64,000 nucleotides of DNA from Chloroflexota bacterium (GCA_026708115.1 JAPOVL010000035.1:146494-210493), one strand, 5' to 3'; positions 51,496 through 59,762 are shown, counted from the first letter of the stretch. Notes: generated by a model not told the origin, from the letters alone. Program-made: numbers and translations.

Positions 51496-52248
51496 TCAAT
51501 TGAGCATCCAGCCGCCGTCGACAAAGATCATTTCTCCCGTGATATAGCGCGATTCGTCCGAGGCCAGAAAGAGCGCGACATCGGCGACATCGCGCGGCTG
51601 GCCCAGGCGGCGCAGCGGTATCGTTGTGTTCGCCCAGCGTTCGTTGTCTTCCTGGCTGGGCAACATCGGCGTATCAATGATGCCGGGCGCCATGGAATTG
51701 GCTCGGATGCCGCGCGGCCCATATTCCAGCGCGATGCAGCGCGTCATGGTCGCGACGGCGCCTTTGGTGGTGCAGTAGGCGGCGGAATCGACAAAGGCGA
51801 CCGCCGCGCCGATCGAGGCCAGATTGACAATCGTGCCTTTGACCTGGTGACGCAGCCAATGCCGTATCACGATCTGCGACACCAAAAACACGCCCTTTAC
51901 ATTGATCGCCATGATACGGTCGTATTGCTCGTCGGTGGTTTGCTCGAAGGGCGCGTTGAAAAAGACGCCGGCGTTATTGACCACGGTGTGGATCATGCCC
52001 AGCTCGGCAATGCCCTCATCTACCACTTGTTGGACCTGCTCCCTCACTGCCACATCCGTCTTACGGACGAAGGTCTTCACCCCGTTGGATTCGGCCTCGG
52101 CGGCGACTTGGCGCAGGCTTTCCAGGTTCAGGTCGCAGAGCAGCAGATCGGCGCCCTCTGCGGCGAAGCGCAGGGCGATGGCGCGCCCGATGCCGCGGGC
52201 GGCCCCGGTGATCAGCGCGGTCTTCCCGGACAGACGTCCCATAATCAT
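51496..52248 (-). CDS. SDR-family oxidoreductase
   Basis: A 250-aa short-chain dehydrogenase: TALITGAARGIGRAIALRFA, LLLCDLNLESLRQVA (Asp, NAD-type), VVNNAGVFFNAPF, AAYCTTKGAVATMTR (YxxxK) and SMAPGIIDTPMLPS. It begins 10 bases after the lipoyl-domain stop, so it is cotranscribed with lipoyl/E1-beta/E1-alpha. It could reduce a diketone or hydroxyketone that E1 acts on (as in acetoin systems), though that is inference. Confidence 0.92.
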   Translation of the reverse strand: MIMGRLSGKTALITGAARGIGRAIALRFAAEGADLLLCDLNLESLRQVAAEAESNGVKTFVRKTDVAVREQVQQVVDEGIAELGMIHTVVNNAGVFFNAPFEQTTDEQYDRIMAINVKGVFLVSQIVIRHWLRHQVKGTIVNLASIGAAVAFVDSAAYCTTKGAVATMTRCIALEYGPRGIRANSMAPGIIDTPMLPSQEDNERWANTTIPLRRLGQPRDVADVALFLASDESRYITGEMIFVDGGWMLN

Positions 52249-52258
52249 ACCGGCACAA

Positions 52259-52501
52259 TCAGGCCGTCTCTATGTAGCCGATGACCTCGCCTACCGGCAC
52301 TTCGTCATCTACTTCGCAACTCAATTCCACCACGACTCCGCCAGCTGGCGCTTCCACTTCCGTGCTGACCTTTTCCGTCTCAATGAGGACGATGCCTTCA
52401 CCTTCGGCCACGGCATCCCCTTCCGCCACCAGCCACTCGACGATCAAACCCGCTTCCATCGTCATTCCGAATTTGGGCATATAGATTGGAATCAATGACA
52501 C
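52259..52501 (-). CDS. Stand-alone lipoyl (biotinyl)-attachment domain protein
   Basis: A protein of about 80 aa consisting of a single lipoyl domain: IPIYMPKFGMTMEAGLIVEW, the loop ETEKVSTEVEAPAGG with the Lys that would carry lipoamide, and ending VIGYIETA. The ORF-track start at 52546 lies inside the E1-beta end; a GTG at 52501 has AAGGAG 6 bases upstream and gives the normal domain N-terminus. There is no peripheral-subunit-binding or acyltransferase domain, so it is a free-standing carrier rather than a full E2. It follows E1-beta by 41 bases. Confidence 0.85.
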   Translation of the reverse strand: MSLIPIYMPKFGMTMEAGLIVEWLVAEGDAVAEGEGIVLIETEKVSTEVEAPAGGVVVELSCEVDDEVPVGEVIGYIETA

Positions 52502-52542
52502 ATCAATCTCCTTAGCGGGTCCACTCCGTGTCCTGGATCGAT

Positions 52543-53511
52543 TCAAGTCAAGGTTTTGCGTACGGCGGCGACGACATCCGCCGCGGAAGGGAGAACCGCC
52601 CTCTCCAAGACCGGACTAAAGGGCATCGGCACATTCTGGTTGGTCACGCGCTGAACCGGCGCCTTGAGATCAGCAAAGGCTTCTTCCGCCACCGTCGCGG
52701 CCCATTCGCTGGCGGCGCTGCAGGTGGGGAAGCTCTCGTCCACAGCCACGAAGCGTCCGGTCTTGGCGACGCTTTCCAGGACCGTTCCCTTGTCCCAGGG
52801 CGACAGACTGCGCAAGTCGATCACTTCGGCCTCAAGGCCTTCAGCCGCCAGCTTCTGGGCGGCCGCCAGCGCGGCATAGACCGTCGGCCCCACCGCGCAG
52901 ATGGTGACATCGCTTCCGCTACGCTTGACATCGGCAACGCCGATGGGGACGAGATACTCGTCCGATGGCACTTCGCCCCGCTTCCCGCCCAAGGACAGCG
53001 AATGCAGGAATAGCACCGGATTGTCATCGCGTATCGCCGACTTGAGCAAGCCCTTGCCATCGTAAGGCGTGCTCGGCAATATGACTTTGATCTGGGGCAT
53101 ATTCATGAAAAACTGGTGCACGGCTTGGCTATGGTGATGCCCGGCGCTGCTGCCGGCGCCGTTCTGCACCATGAAGACCAGCGGCACCTTCGTCTGCCCG
53201 CCATACATGTACCGCATCGCGCCCGCCTGATTGGCGATCTGATCGAAGGCGAGATAAAGAAAGGTGCCAAACATCAGATCCACGATCGGTCGCAGTCCGG
53301 TCACGGCAGCGCCAATCCCGGCGCCGGCAACCGCCAGTTCAGAAATCGGCGTGTCAATGACGCGCTTGTCGCCGAATTCGGCATGGAGTCCGCGCGTACT
53401 GGGGAAGACGCCAATGCGCACATCTTCGCCGATGAGGAAGACGCGGTCATCCCGCCGCATCTCTTCGGCTAGCGCTTCCTGAATCGCCGCCACATAGGTT
53501 TTGCGAGGCAC
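52543..53511 (-). CDS. Thiamine-dependent 2-oxoacid (or acetoin) dehydrogenase E1 beta subunit
   Basis: A 322-aa E1-beta: VFLIGEDVRIGVFPSTRGLH, RVIDTPISELAVAGAGIGAA, GAMRYMYGGQTKVPLVF, AGSSAGHHHSQAVHQFFMNM (the region contributing catalytic His/Gln), and the C-terminal transketolase domain with VAVDESFPTCSAASEW. It pairs with E1-alpha 29 bases upstream. The lipoyl-domain gene follows. Subtype (pyruvate, branched-chain, acetoin) cannot be settled by eye. Confidence 0.92.
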   Translation of the reverse strand: MPRKTYVAAIQEALAEEMRRDDRVFLIGEDVRIGVFPSTRGLHAEFGDKRVIDTPISELAVAGAGIGAAVTGLRPIVDLMFGTFLYLAFDQIANQAGAMRYMYGGQTKVPLVFMVQNGAGSSAGHHHSQAVHQFFMNMPQIKVILPSTPYDGKGLLKSAIRDDNPVLFLHSLSLGGKRGEVPSDEYLVPIGVADVKRSGSDVTICAVGPTVYAALAAAQKLAAEGLEAEVIDLRSLSPWDKGTVLESVAKTGRFVAVDESFPTCSAASEWAATVAEEAFADLKAPVQRVTNQNVPMPFSPVLERAVLPSAADVVAAVRKTLT

Positions 53512-53540
53512 TCAAATGCTCCGGACTATTGCAGGTCCAT

Positions 53541-54524
53541 TTATACCCACAGGTCTTCAAACAAGGAGTCGATCCCAGGCGCGGGGCTGTCCCGCGCGGC
53601 GTCGACCGCCTCAGCCACGGATTGGCTGATTTCGGCGTCGAGCGTTTCCAGCTGCGCCGCCGGCAAAATATCATTTTCGCTGACATAGGTATGCAGCAGG
53701 AGCAGCGGGTCCTTGGCTTGGGCAGCCGCCAATTCTGCATCGCTGCGATACGTTTGACCGCCGAGGAAGGCTTCTTCGCCTTCCGCATGGCTGCCCCGGC
53801 GGTGGGTCTTCGCCTCGATCAGCGTCGGTCCAGCGCCGCTACGGGCGCGCTCCACCGCGGCCTTGGCGACGCGGTACATCTCGAGCGCGTCTGTGCCATC
53901 GGCGACCTGGCCGGGGATGCCATATCCGGCCGCGCGATCGGCGATATCGGCGATGTTCATCGCGTTAAGCGCCGGCGTGAACTCGCCATACTGATTGTTC
54001 TCGCAGACAAAAATCACCGGCAGCGTCAGCGTTGACGCCAGATTAAGCGACTCGTGAAAACTGCCTTCGTTTGCGGCGCCGTCGCCGAAAAAGCAGACGG
54101 ATACGCGGTCGCTGTCCGAATACCAGGCGCTCAAGCCGGCGCCGACAGCGATTGGCATGCCGCCGCCAACAATGCCAATGGCGCCCAACATGCCGATCTC
54201 AAAATCAGCGATATGCATCGAACCGCCCTTGCCTTTGCAATAGCCGGTGGCCTTGCCGAACAGCTCCGCCATCATGCGTTCAAGATCGCCGCCTTTGGCA
54301 ATGACATGACCATGCCCGCGGTGCGTGCTGATGATGGTGTCGTCGTCGGTCAGGGCGGCGCAGACACCGGCGGCCACAGCTTCTTCGCCGATATAGAGGT
54401 GCACGAAGCCGGGCAGTTGCCCTTGCCGGAAAAGCCGGCCCACCTCTTCCTCGAAGCGGCGGATGCGCAAGACGCGCGTGTAAATGTCCTGCACAACTTC
54501 AAGCGGTATGTCCTGATGATACAT
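53541..54524 (-). CDS. Thiamine-dependent 2-oxoacid (or acetoin) dehydrogenase E1 alpha subunit
   Basis: A 327-aa E1-alpha. FEEEVGRLFRQGQLPGFVHL and YIGEEAVAAGVCAAL at the start, STHRGHGHVIAKGGD near 85, GKGGSMHIAD near 118, and the TPP motif CFFGDGAANEGSFHESLNLA near 165-184 with VCENNQYGEF. It resembles AcoA-type acetoin dehydrogenase and pyruvate dehydrogenase. It starts 9 bases after the M20 stop in the same run. E2 catalytic domain and E3 are not in the window. Confidence 0.92.
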   Translation of the reverse strand: MYHQDIPLEVVQDIYTRVLRIRRFEEEVGRLFRQGQLPGFVHLYIGEEAVAAGVCAALTDDDTIISTHRGHGHVIAKGGDLERMMAELFGKATGYCKGKGGSMHIADFEIGMLGAIGIVGGGMPIAVGAGLSAWYSDSDRVSVCFFGDGAANEGSFHESLNLASTLTLPVIFVCENNQYGEFTPALNAMNIADIADRAAGYGIPGQVADGTDALEMYRVAKAAVERARSGAGPTLIEAKTHRRGSHAEGEEAFLGGQTYRSDAELAAAQAKDPLLLLHTYVSENDILPAAQLETLDAEISQSVAEAVDAARDSPAPGIDSLFEDLWV

Positions 54525-54533
54525 GTCGTCGCC

Positions 54534-55748
54534 TCAGGTCAGCAGGGCATCGGCGGCCAGCGCCAGTGTTTTCGTCGCGGTGATGACCTGGTCCATACTA
54601 ACGCATTCGTCAACCATAGGCCAAACGGGGATGAACCCGGGCCCGTATTCTACGCAGGTGATGCCGACGCCCTTGAAGTGGCAGGTATCGGCAGTCGCGC
54701 CGATGCGATGGCCGGCGCCGACTCGCGGCTTGGCGCCGGTGACTTGCGCATGCGCCGCGACCAAGTGCCTGACGACCGGCGCGTCAGGGGATGTGGCCTG
54801 GCGCGCCGGCATATTCGGTTGCTGATCGCTCTGCGGGATCAAGAGCTCATACTTAAACTCATCGTCGTCCCTGCGGATTTGCTCCAGACGCGCCTGCATA
54901 TCCTCGCGCGCGCTCGCTTCCGTCATACCCGGGATGATGCGCAGGTCAAAGGCGACGGTCGTCACATCCTGATAGTGCTCGATGTTGCGGATGGCCATGG
55001 AAGGATAACCCGGAAGCAGCGTATGCGGCTGATAGCGCAGCCAGCCGCCATCTTCTACCGGCGGGATCTGCAGGTAGGAGGGGCTGAAGGCGGCGATGAC
55101 CCGCGCCGCTTTCTCTATCGGATTCACGTAAGGCACGCGGTGTTTGAATTCGCCGAGTACCCGAATCAGCCCTTGCACATAACCGACGGAAATCAGGCCG
55201 ACATCCAGGTTTCCCGCTTCGGTGACGATGCAGAAATCGGGACGGCAGCCGCTCTCGATCAAATGCAGGGCGCCCACGCCGCCGCCGGTCTCGGCGACGA
55301 CACAAGCCAGGATCAGGTCGCCCTTTAGCGGCTTCCCGCTGCGGCGAAGCGCCTCGCCCGCCATCAACATTGAAGCCAGACCGGCTTTCATATTCAGCGC
55401 GCCCAAGCCATAGATCTTGCCATCGGCAATCTCGGCGCCGAAGGGATCGTAAGCCCACTGGTCGCGCCGGAAGACATCGCCATTCCAATCGCTGGTATCG
55501 GTGTGGCCGCAGAGCATCAAAGAGGGGCCGCTACCATCACCGCGCAGCAGGCCTATCGCCTGGTGGGTGAGTTTCCCGTCATTCAAGGGCACGGCCTGAA
55601 GATCCACCTCGTAGCCGCGCTGCCGCATCCAGTTGGCGAGCCAGGTCCCGATCTGGGATTCCCGCCACAAAAAAGACGGGATGCGGATCAACTGGCGCGT
55701 CAATTCGATGGCTTCATGATCTTGAATACGCTCGAGGATCGTGGACAT
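54534..55748 (-). CDS. M20-family deacylase/peptidase (ArgE/DapE-like) with atypical metal ligands
   Basis: About 404 aa. LMLCGHTDTSDWNGD near residue 80 is intact; IYGLGALNMKAGLASM near 125 has Asn where the bridging Asp (DMK) is usual; VVAETGGGVGALHLIESG near 158 keeps the Glu; the final His block reads VWPMVDECVSM, without the His of H-x-x-D-E. Members deacylate N-acylated amino acids or cleave amides. The ATG at 55748 overlaps the RidA stop (TGATG), so they are coupled; the track start at 55778 is less likely. The changes may mean a shifted metal site, so activity is uncertain. Confidence 0.82.
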   Translation of the reverse strand: MSTILERIQDHEAIELTRQLIRIPSFLWRESQIGTWLANWMRQRGYEVDLQAVPLNDGKLTHQAIGLLRGDGSGPSLMLCGHTDTSDWNGDVFRRDQWAYDPFGAEIADGKIYGLGALNMKAGLASMLMAGEALRRSGKPLKGDLILACVVAETGGGVGALHLIESGCRPDFCIVTEAGNLDVGLISVGYVQGLIRVLGEFKHRVPYVNPIEKAARVIAAFSPSYLQIPPVEDGGWLRYQPHTLLPGYPSMAIRNIEHYQDVTTVAFDLRIIPGMTEASAREDMQARLEQIRRDDDEFKYELLIPQSDQQPNMPARQATSPDAPVVRHLVAAHAQVTGAKPRVGAGHRIGATADTCHFKGVGITCVEYGPGFIPVWPMVDECVSMDQVITATKTLALAADALLT

Positions 55749-56146
55749 CAGTTTCGATTGGCGGCGACGACGGCCCAAACATCAAACCCGACTTGAGCGC
55801 CGCCCCACAGTTCCCGGACGCCGATGGTGTTGCGGGTGGGATAGGGCTCGCTGAAGTATTCGCAGTAGATGGCATCCATTTCGGCAAAGCGATTGATGTC
55901 GGTCAGCGAGACATTGACCCGGATGACATCCGTCATGGCGCAACCGGCCGCTTCCAGTACGGCGCGGATATTGTCCAGCGCTTGCCGCGCTTCCGCCCCG
56001 AAACCGCCGCCGACCAGCCCGGAGCCGTCTGGGGCTGTGCCGAGATAACCCGATGTCACCAGCAGGTTGCCGTGCCGCAGGGCTTGGCTATAGCCGCTGG
56101 TCGGGACCGGCGCTTGTTCTGTCAGGATCACATCGAGGGGCGCCAT
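55748..56146 (-). CDS. RidA/YjgF family protein
   Basis: A 132-aa RidA-superfamily protein: SGYSQALRHGNLLVTSGYLG, LEAAGCAMTDVIRVNVSLTD near 65-85, and PTRNTIGVRELWGGAQVGFD with the conserved Arg (about 105). Such proteins clear reactive imines made by PLP enzymes or act in catabolism of nitrogen compounds. It lies between the YheO-type regulator (4 bases before its start) and the M20 gene (one-base overlap), so it is part of the regulated operon. Confidence 0.88.
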   Translation of the reverse strand: MAPLDVILTEQAPVPTSGYSQALRHGNLLVTSGYLGTAPDGSGLVGGGFGAEARQALDNIRAVLEAAGCAMTDVIRVNVSLTDINRFAEMDAIYCEYFSEPYPTRNTIGVRELWGGAQVGFDVWAVVAANRN

Positions 56147-56149
56147 CGC

Positions 56150-56833
56150 TCAGGCTCCGTTTTGGGCGTCGGCTTCGGTCTTCTCCCGCGCCTGCGTCAG
56201 GTAATTGTAAATGGAGGAGCGACTCAATCCCAGTTCCTCCGCGATCAGCGGCACCGCACGTTTGACCTGAAAAGCCCCCTTTTCGTCAAGCCGCGCGACC
56301 AGATCAATTTTGTCCTCTTTGGACATGATAGGCAGTTCGGCGCCGATTTCGTTGACTGCTTCGCGCAAGATGGTGTGGATGGTCCGCTGAATATCATCGG
56401 AAAGCGTCTCGTTAACTTCGGATCCGGCCTCCAGCGCCAGGAACTCGCCCAGGAAGCGGTGGAAACCGGCGAAGATGCCTATGTCCAGATTAATGCAGAA
56501 GGCGCCGTAGGCCAGGCCCTGTCCATCGCGGAGGAACATCGTGCAGGACTTCATATTTCTGCCGTTGGGCAAGAAGGTCTGATAGTTATAGAAGTCGCGC
56601 ACAGTATTGCCGTTGCGCGCTTGCGTCAGCAAGAGGTCGGTGGCGCCGCCGCCCACCTTTCGCCCGCTGATATTGCCTTCGATGTGAATGATCGAGCGTT
56701 CGAGATCGCTGAAATCGTGTATCACCACTTCGCAATGCGGCGCGAAGAGCTTGGCGATGCCCACTGACAATTGCCGGAGCAGGGCGAAAGTCGCCTCTCT
56801 GTCCGTCGTATCAATGGAATCAAAGGTAGTCAT
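56150..56833 (-). CDS. YheO/DauR-type transcriptional regulator
   Basis: A 227-aa regulator. Residues about 10-125 form the YheO PAS-like domain (LFAPHCEVVIHDFSDLERSI, IHIEGNISGRKVGGGATDLL, and GQGLAYGAFCINLDIGIFAG); residues about 165-215 the HTH_22 domain (LVARLDEKGAFQVKRAVPLI, LGLSRSSIYNYLTQARE). The best-known relative, DauR, represses D-arginine catabolism. It is the first gene of the 46-57 kb minus-strand run and divergent from the creatininase gene, so it probably controls both from the shared 130-base region. Confidence 0.9.
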   Translation of the reverse strand: MTTFDSIDTTDREATFALLRQLSVGIAKLFAPHCEVVIHDFSDLERSIIHIEGNISGRKVGGGATDLLLTQARNGNTVRDFYNYQTFLPNGRNMKSCTMFLRDGQGLAYGAFCINLDIGIFAGFHRFLGEFLALEAGSEVNETLSDDIQRTIHTILREAVNEIGAELPIMSKEDKIDLVARLDEKGAFQVKRAVPLIAEELGLSRSSIYNYLTQAREKTEADAQNGA

Positions 56834-56853
56834 AGGGAGATCGATTTCTCAAG

Positions 56854-56897
56854 TTGCAAAAAAATCTGGACCCCCGCGGCAACCAGCAGATTTGCAA
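56854..56897. promoter_or_regulatory. Inverted repeat in divergent control region, candidate operator
   Basis: AAATCTG and CAGATTT form a perfect 7-bp inverted repeat with an 18-base spacer, flanked by TTGCAA and TGCAA. It sits just upstream of the regulator gene and before the creatininase gene, where a binding site for the YheO-type regulator would be expected. Candidate only. Confidence 0.3.
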
Positions 56898-56962
56898 TTG
56901 CGGACGTCATGATAAACAATATATCCAAGAATTATACAAACTGTAAAGAGGCGGCGCAACAT

Positions 56963-57832
56963 ATGTCCGTTGAGAGAGATATGAAAGATGATGTGCTCTA
57001 TTCGCAGAAGGGCCCGCCGACGCTCGACGAAATGACCGGACCGGAAGTCGAGGCGGCGCTGGAACAGACGGATGTGCTGCTGCTGCCGGTTGGCGCGACC
57101 GAAGCGCACGGCGCGCACCTGCCCTTGGGCACCGATTCCTTTGAAGCGCGGGAGAATTGCCGTCGGGCCGCTATCCGCCTCGAGGCGCTGGGCTGCCCGG
57201 TCGTGATCGGACCGGTGATTCCCTTCGGCACGTCCAGCTTTCATCTGGGTTTCGCCGGCACGATCAGCCTCAGTTCCCACACCATGATCAAGCTGCTGGC
57301 GGAGGTCTGTCTGAGCCTGTACGAGACCGGCTTCCGCAAATTCGCGCTTGTGCACGGCCACGATGGCAATCTGCCGGTCATGATGGTGGCGGCGCAAGAT
57401 GTCGTCGACAATAGCGCCGATGCAAAGGCGATGGTGCTCAATTGGCTGACGCCACTGAGCAAGGTCTATCATAGGATTCAGACATCGAAGAAGCAGGAGG
57501 GGCACGGCGGCGAAGGAGAGACGGCACGCATCCTGGTGACCCATCCGGAACTGGTGCATCTGGACCGGGCGATCAAGCATCACGTCCCGCCCGAAGACAT
57601 GCGCAAGATTCAGGGTCCCGAGCATATCAAGACGGGCGGCGGCATCTTCTATGCCACGCGCCGCTACAAGGACCACACTCCCTTCGGTCATATCGGCGAC
57701 CCGGCGCTGGCCAGCGCGGAGACGGGAGACAAGGGCTACGATGTCATCGCCGAATGGCTGGCGCGCGTCATCGCGCGCGATTATTTCGATCGGGACATCG
57801 ATCCCAATGAAATCCTTCAAGGCGGTAAATGA
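56963..57832 (+). CDS. Creatininase-family amidohydrolase
   Basis: A protein of about 289 aa of the creatininase/FAPy-deformylase family. LLLPVGATEAHGAHLPLGTD near 40-60 supplies Glu, His and Asp metal ligands, LVHGHDGNLPVM near 130 the next block and HGGEGETARIL near 175 the final Glu. Members hydrolyse cyclic amides, such as creatinine, or formamides. The track start (56771) lies in the divergent regulator gene; the ATG at 56963 (or 56981) fits the family length. Divergent from the YheO-type regulator operon, it may perform a ring-opening step for the same nitrogen compound. Confidence 0.88.
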   Translation: MSVERDMKDDVLYSQKGPPTLDEMTGPEVEAALEQTDVLLLPVGATEAHGAHLPLGTDSFEARENCRRAAIRLEALGCPVVIGPVIPFGTSSFHLGFAGTISLSSHTMIKLLAEVCLSLYETGFRKFALVHGHDGNLPVMMVAAQDVVDNSADAKAMVLNWLTPLSKVYHRIQTSKKQEGHGGEGETARILVTHPELVHLDRAIKHHVPPEDMRKIQGPEHIKTGGGIFYATRRYKDHTPFGHIGDPALASAETGDKGYDVIAEWLARVIARDYFDRDIDPNEILQGGK

Positions 57833-57912
57833 GCGCCATTGACGGCGCCGCAAACGCGCCCGGTTGACAGGTATCGCGCTCGTCTACTCGACATCACAGT
57901 TTCCTCCGCTTT

Positions 57913-57940
57913 TTGACTTGCGGCTCATACGCGTTATAAT
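57913..57940 (+). promoter_or_regulatory. Near-consensus sigma-70 promoter for SBP operon
   Basis: TTGACT, 16 bases and a perfect TATAAT. The transcript would have a leader of about 120 bases before the ATG at 58067. Confidence 0.65.
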
Positions 57941-57971
57941 CATGCTACTGGTGGACAGTTTGTTGACTATC

Positions 57972-57986
57972 TGTACACAATGTACA
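57972..57986. promoter_or_regulatory. Double TGTACA motif, candidate operator
   Basis: TGTACA-CAA-TGTACA lies about 32 bases downstream of the -10 hexamer, a good place for a roadblock repressor. CTGTACACAAT recurs just upstream of the partial SBP gene at 63.8 kb. Confidence 0.35.
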
Positions 57987-58066
57987 AGTGTAGGAACAGA
58001 CTATAACCACAGGCTACAGTTCCTAATCGCATAAATGCGGCGATGAATAGAGAAAGGTTTTGACTC

Positions 58067-59635
58067 ATGTTTAGAGTACGTACCCTCGGCACAATGCTGC
58101 TTGTCATATTGCTACTGCTCTCTCTGGGGACGGCGACTGCACAGGATCCGCAGTACGGCGGCACGCTGGTGTTTGGCGCCGAGTCCATGGGGGACTCATT
58201 CGACATTGGTTTTTGGCACGGCTTTGGCGGCGTTCACGTGATTGACACCATCGGTGAAGGCCTGGTGCGGGCCGACTTTGAAAACGGTGGCGCGCTGCCC
58301 GGTCTGGCTGAGTCGTGGGAGATATCGGATGACGGCCTGGTTTACACCTTCCATATCCGCGAGGGCATGACCTTCCACGATGGCGAAGCGGTGACGGCGG
58401 CCGCCATTGTCCGCAGCATGAAGCGTCCCATTAACCCGGAAGACCCGAGCTACATCGATGGCATGTACATGTACGGCAATCAGGGCACAGGCAATTGGGA
58501 ATCGCTCGAAGCGGTAGATGACCATACGGTGGTCTTGAAGCTGATGCAACCCAACGCGACGCAGCTCCTGGTCTTCTCACGTCCCGATGGCATTATCATC
58601 AGCCCCAAAGCCCTGGACGAATATGGCACGGAAGTCGGATTGAATATGTCGGCTGCGGGTCCCTTCAAGATCGAGCGCTTTGTGCCCGGGCAAGAGGCAG
58701 TATTGGTCGCGAATGAGGATTATTGGGCGGGACGGCCTTACGTCGATCAAATCGTCATCCGCGCCTTCCCCGATGAAGCCGCTATCCTGGCGGCGCTGGA
58801 GGCGGGGGAAATTGATATGACCCTCTACGCGCCGTTCACATCAGTGCCGCGCCTGCAAAACTCGGATAACATTCGGGTCGAAGTCGGCGCCCCGCTGGTG
58901 GATCTCTTCGTCGGCGCCAACGTGGCCAAGGAACCCTTCGACAATTTGCTGTTGCGCCAGGCAGTCAACTACGCGCTGGACCGGGAAACCTTGATTGAAG
59001 CTGGCTTGAACGGTTTCGCCGAAATGCCGGCCAGCTTGTTGGGTCCGCTTGACCTGGGCTTTGACGAAAGCGGGCGCGACATCAGCATGTACGATCCGGA
59101 GCGCGCCAAAGCCTTGCTGGAGGAAACGGGCCTGGACATGCCGCTGGCGATCGAAGTCGCCTATGAAAACAATCGTTTCTGGCCGCAACTGGCGGAACTG
59201 ATTGCGGGGGACCTGGAAGCGGTCGGCTTCGATGTGACGCTGGATCGCCTTGACGCTGGTTCTTTTTGGGGCAAGGTCGGCGACGGGCAGACACAGCTAA
59301 GCATCAACCAGCGCTCGACCTTCGTGCCCGACCCCCATGACAAGGCGATTCTGATGGCGCGGGCCGGCGCCGAAGGCAGCCAAACCCAACATCAGGCGCT
59401 GGAAGCCGCGGACGAGATTGATGCCTTGGTGACCGCGGGAATCTCAACCGTGGACACGATGGAACGCGAGGCGATCTACCAGGAATTCCAAGCCCTGATG
59501 CTGGAACACCTGCCCTATATTTACATCGGTTATCTGACGCCGCCTATCTTCGTGAATAAGCGCGTACAGAATGTGGAGACCTTCGGCACCGCCGGCGGGC
59601 GCATCAACCTGCGCGAAGTCTGGCTGTCGGAGTAG
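58067..59635 (+). CDS. ABC transporter substrate-binding protein, family 5
   Basis: A 522-aa SBP_bac_5 receptor. Signal peptide with LGTMLLVILLLLSLGTATAQ, cleavage-like site ATAQD near residue 26. Mature features: GGTLVFGAESMGDSFDIGFW, IREGMTFHDGEAVTAAAIV near 105 and LRQAVNYALDRETLIEAGL near 305. It leads an SBP-DppC-DppB operon (permease order reversed relative to the others) with a strong promoter upstream and a hairpin downstream. Ligand probably relates to the creatininase/amidohydrolase set next door. Confidence 0.92.
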   Translation: MFRVRTLGTMLLVILLLLSLGTATAQDPQYGGTLVFGAESMGDSFDIGFWHGFGGVHVIDTIGEGLVRADFENGGALPGLAESWEISDDGLVYTFHIREGMTFHDGEAVTAAAIVRSMKRPINPEDPSYIDGMYMYGNQGTGNWESLEAVDDHTVVLKLMQPNATQLLVFSRPDGIIISPKALDEYGTEVGLNMSAAGPFKIERFVPGQEAVLVANEDYWAGRPYVDQIVIRAFPDEAAILAALEAGEIDMTLYAPFTSVPRLQNSDNIRVEVGAPLVDLFVGANVAKEPFDNLLLRQAVNYALDRETLIEAGLNGFAEMPASLLGPLDLGFDESGRDISMYDPERAKALLEETGLDMPLAIEVAYENNRFWPQLAELIAGDLEAVGFDVTLDRLDAGSFWGKVGDGQTQLSINQRSTFVPDPHDKAILMARAGAEGSQTQHQALEAADEIDALVTAGISTVDTMEREAIYQEFQALMLEHLPYIYIGYLTPPIFVNKRVQNVETFGTAGGRINLREVWLSE

Positions 59636-59655
59636 CCTCCCAACAGCACCTGCGC

Positions 59656-59697
59656 ATATGGCTTCGTCCGGCGAGGGCGAAGCCATATTTGCCTTTT
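59656..59697 (+). terminator. Hairpin with T-rich tail after binding-protein gene
   Basis: ATATGGCTTCG and CGAAGCCATAT form a perfect 11-bp stem with an 11-base loop, followed by TTGCCTTTT. It begins 20 bases after the SBP stop. As permease genes follow in the same direction, it is probably a partial terminator or stability element. Confidence 0.7.
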
Positions 59698-59762
59698 GCA
59701 GCCACATAACACTAAACTAAATCAACTCCGAGATCTCACCGCGAGTGCAGGTTTGGTCGCTC

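Noticed and set aside
54054-55328. 424-aa plus-strand ORF across the E1-alpha/M20 genes
   Set aside because: Antisense frame crossing two clear minus-strand genes; no motif.
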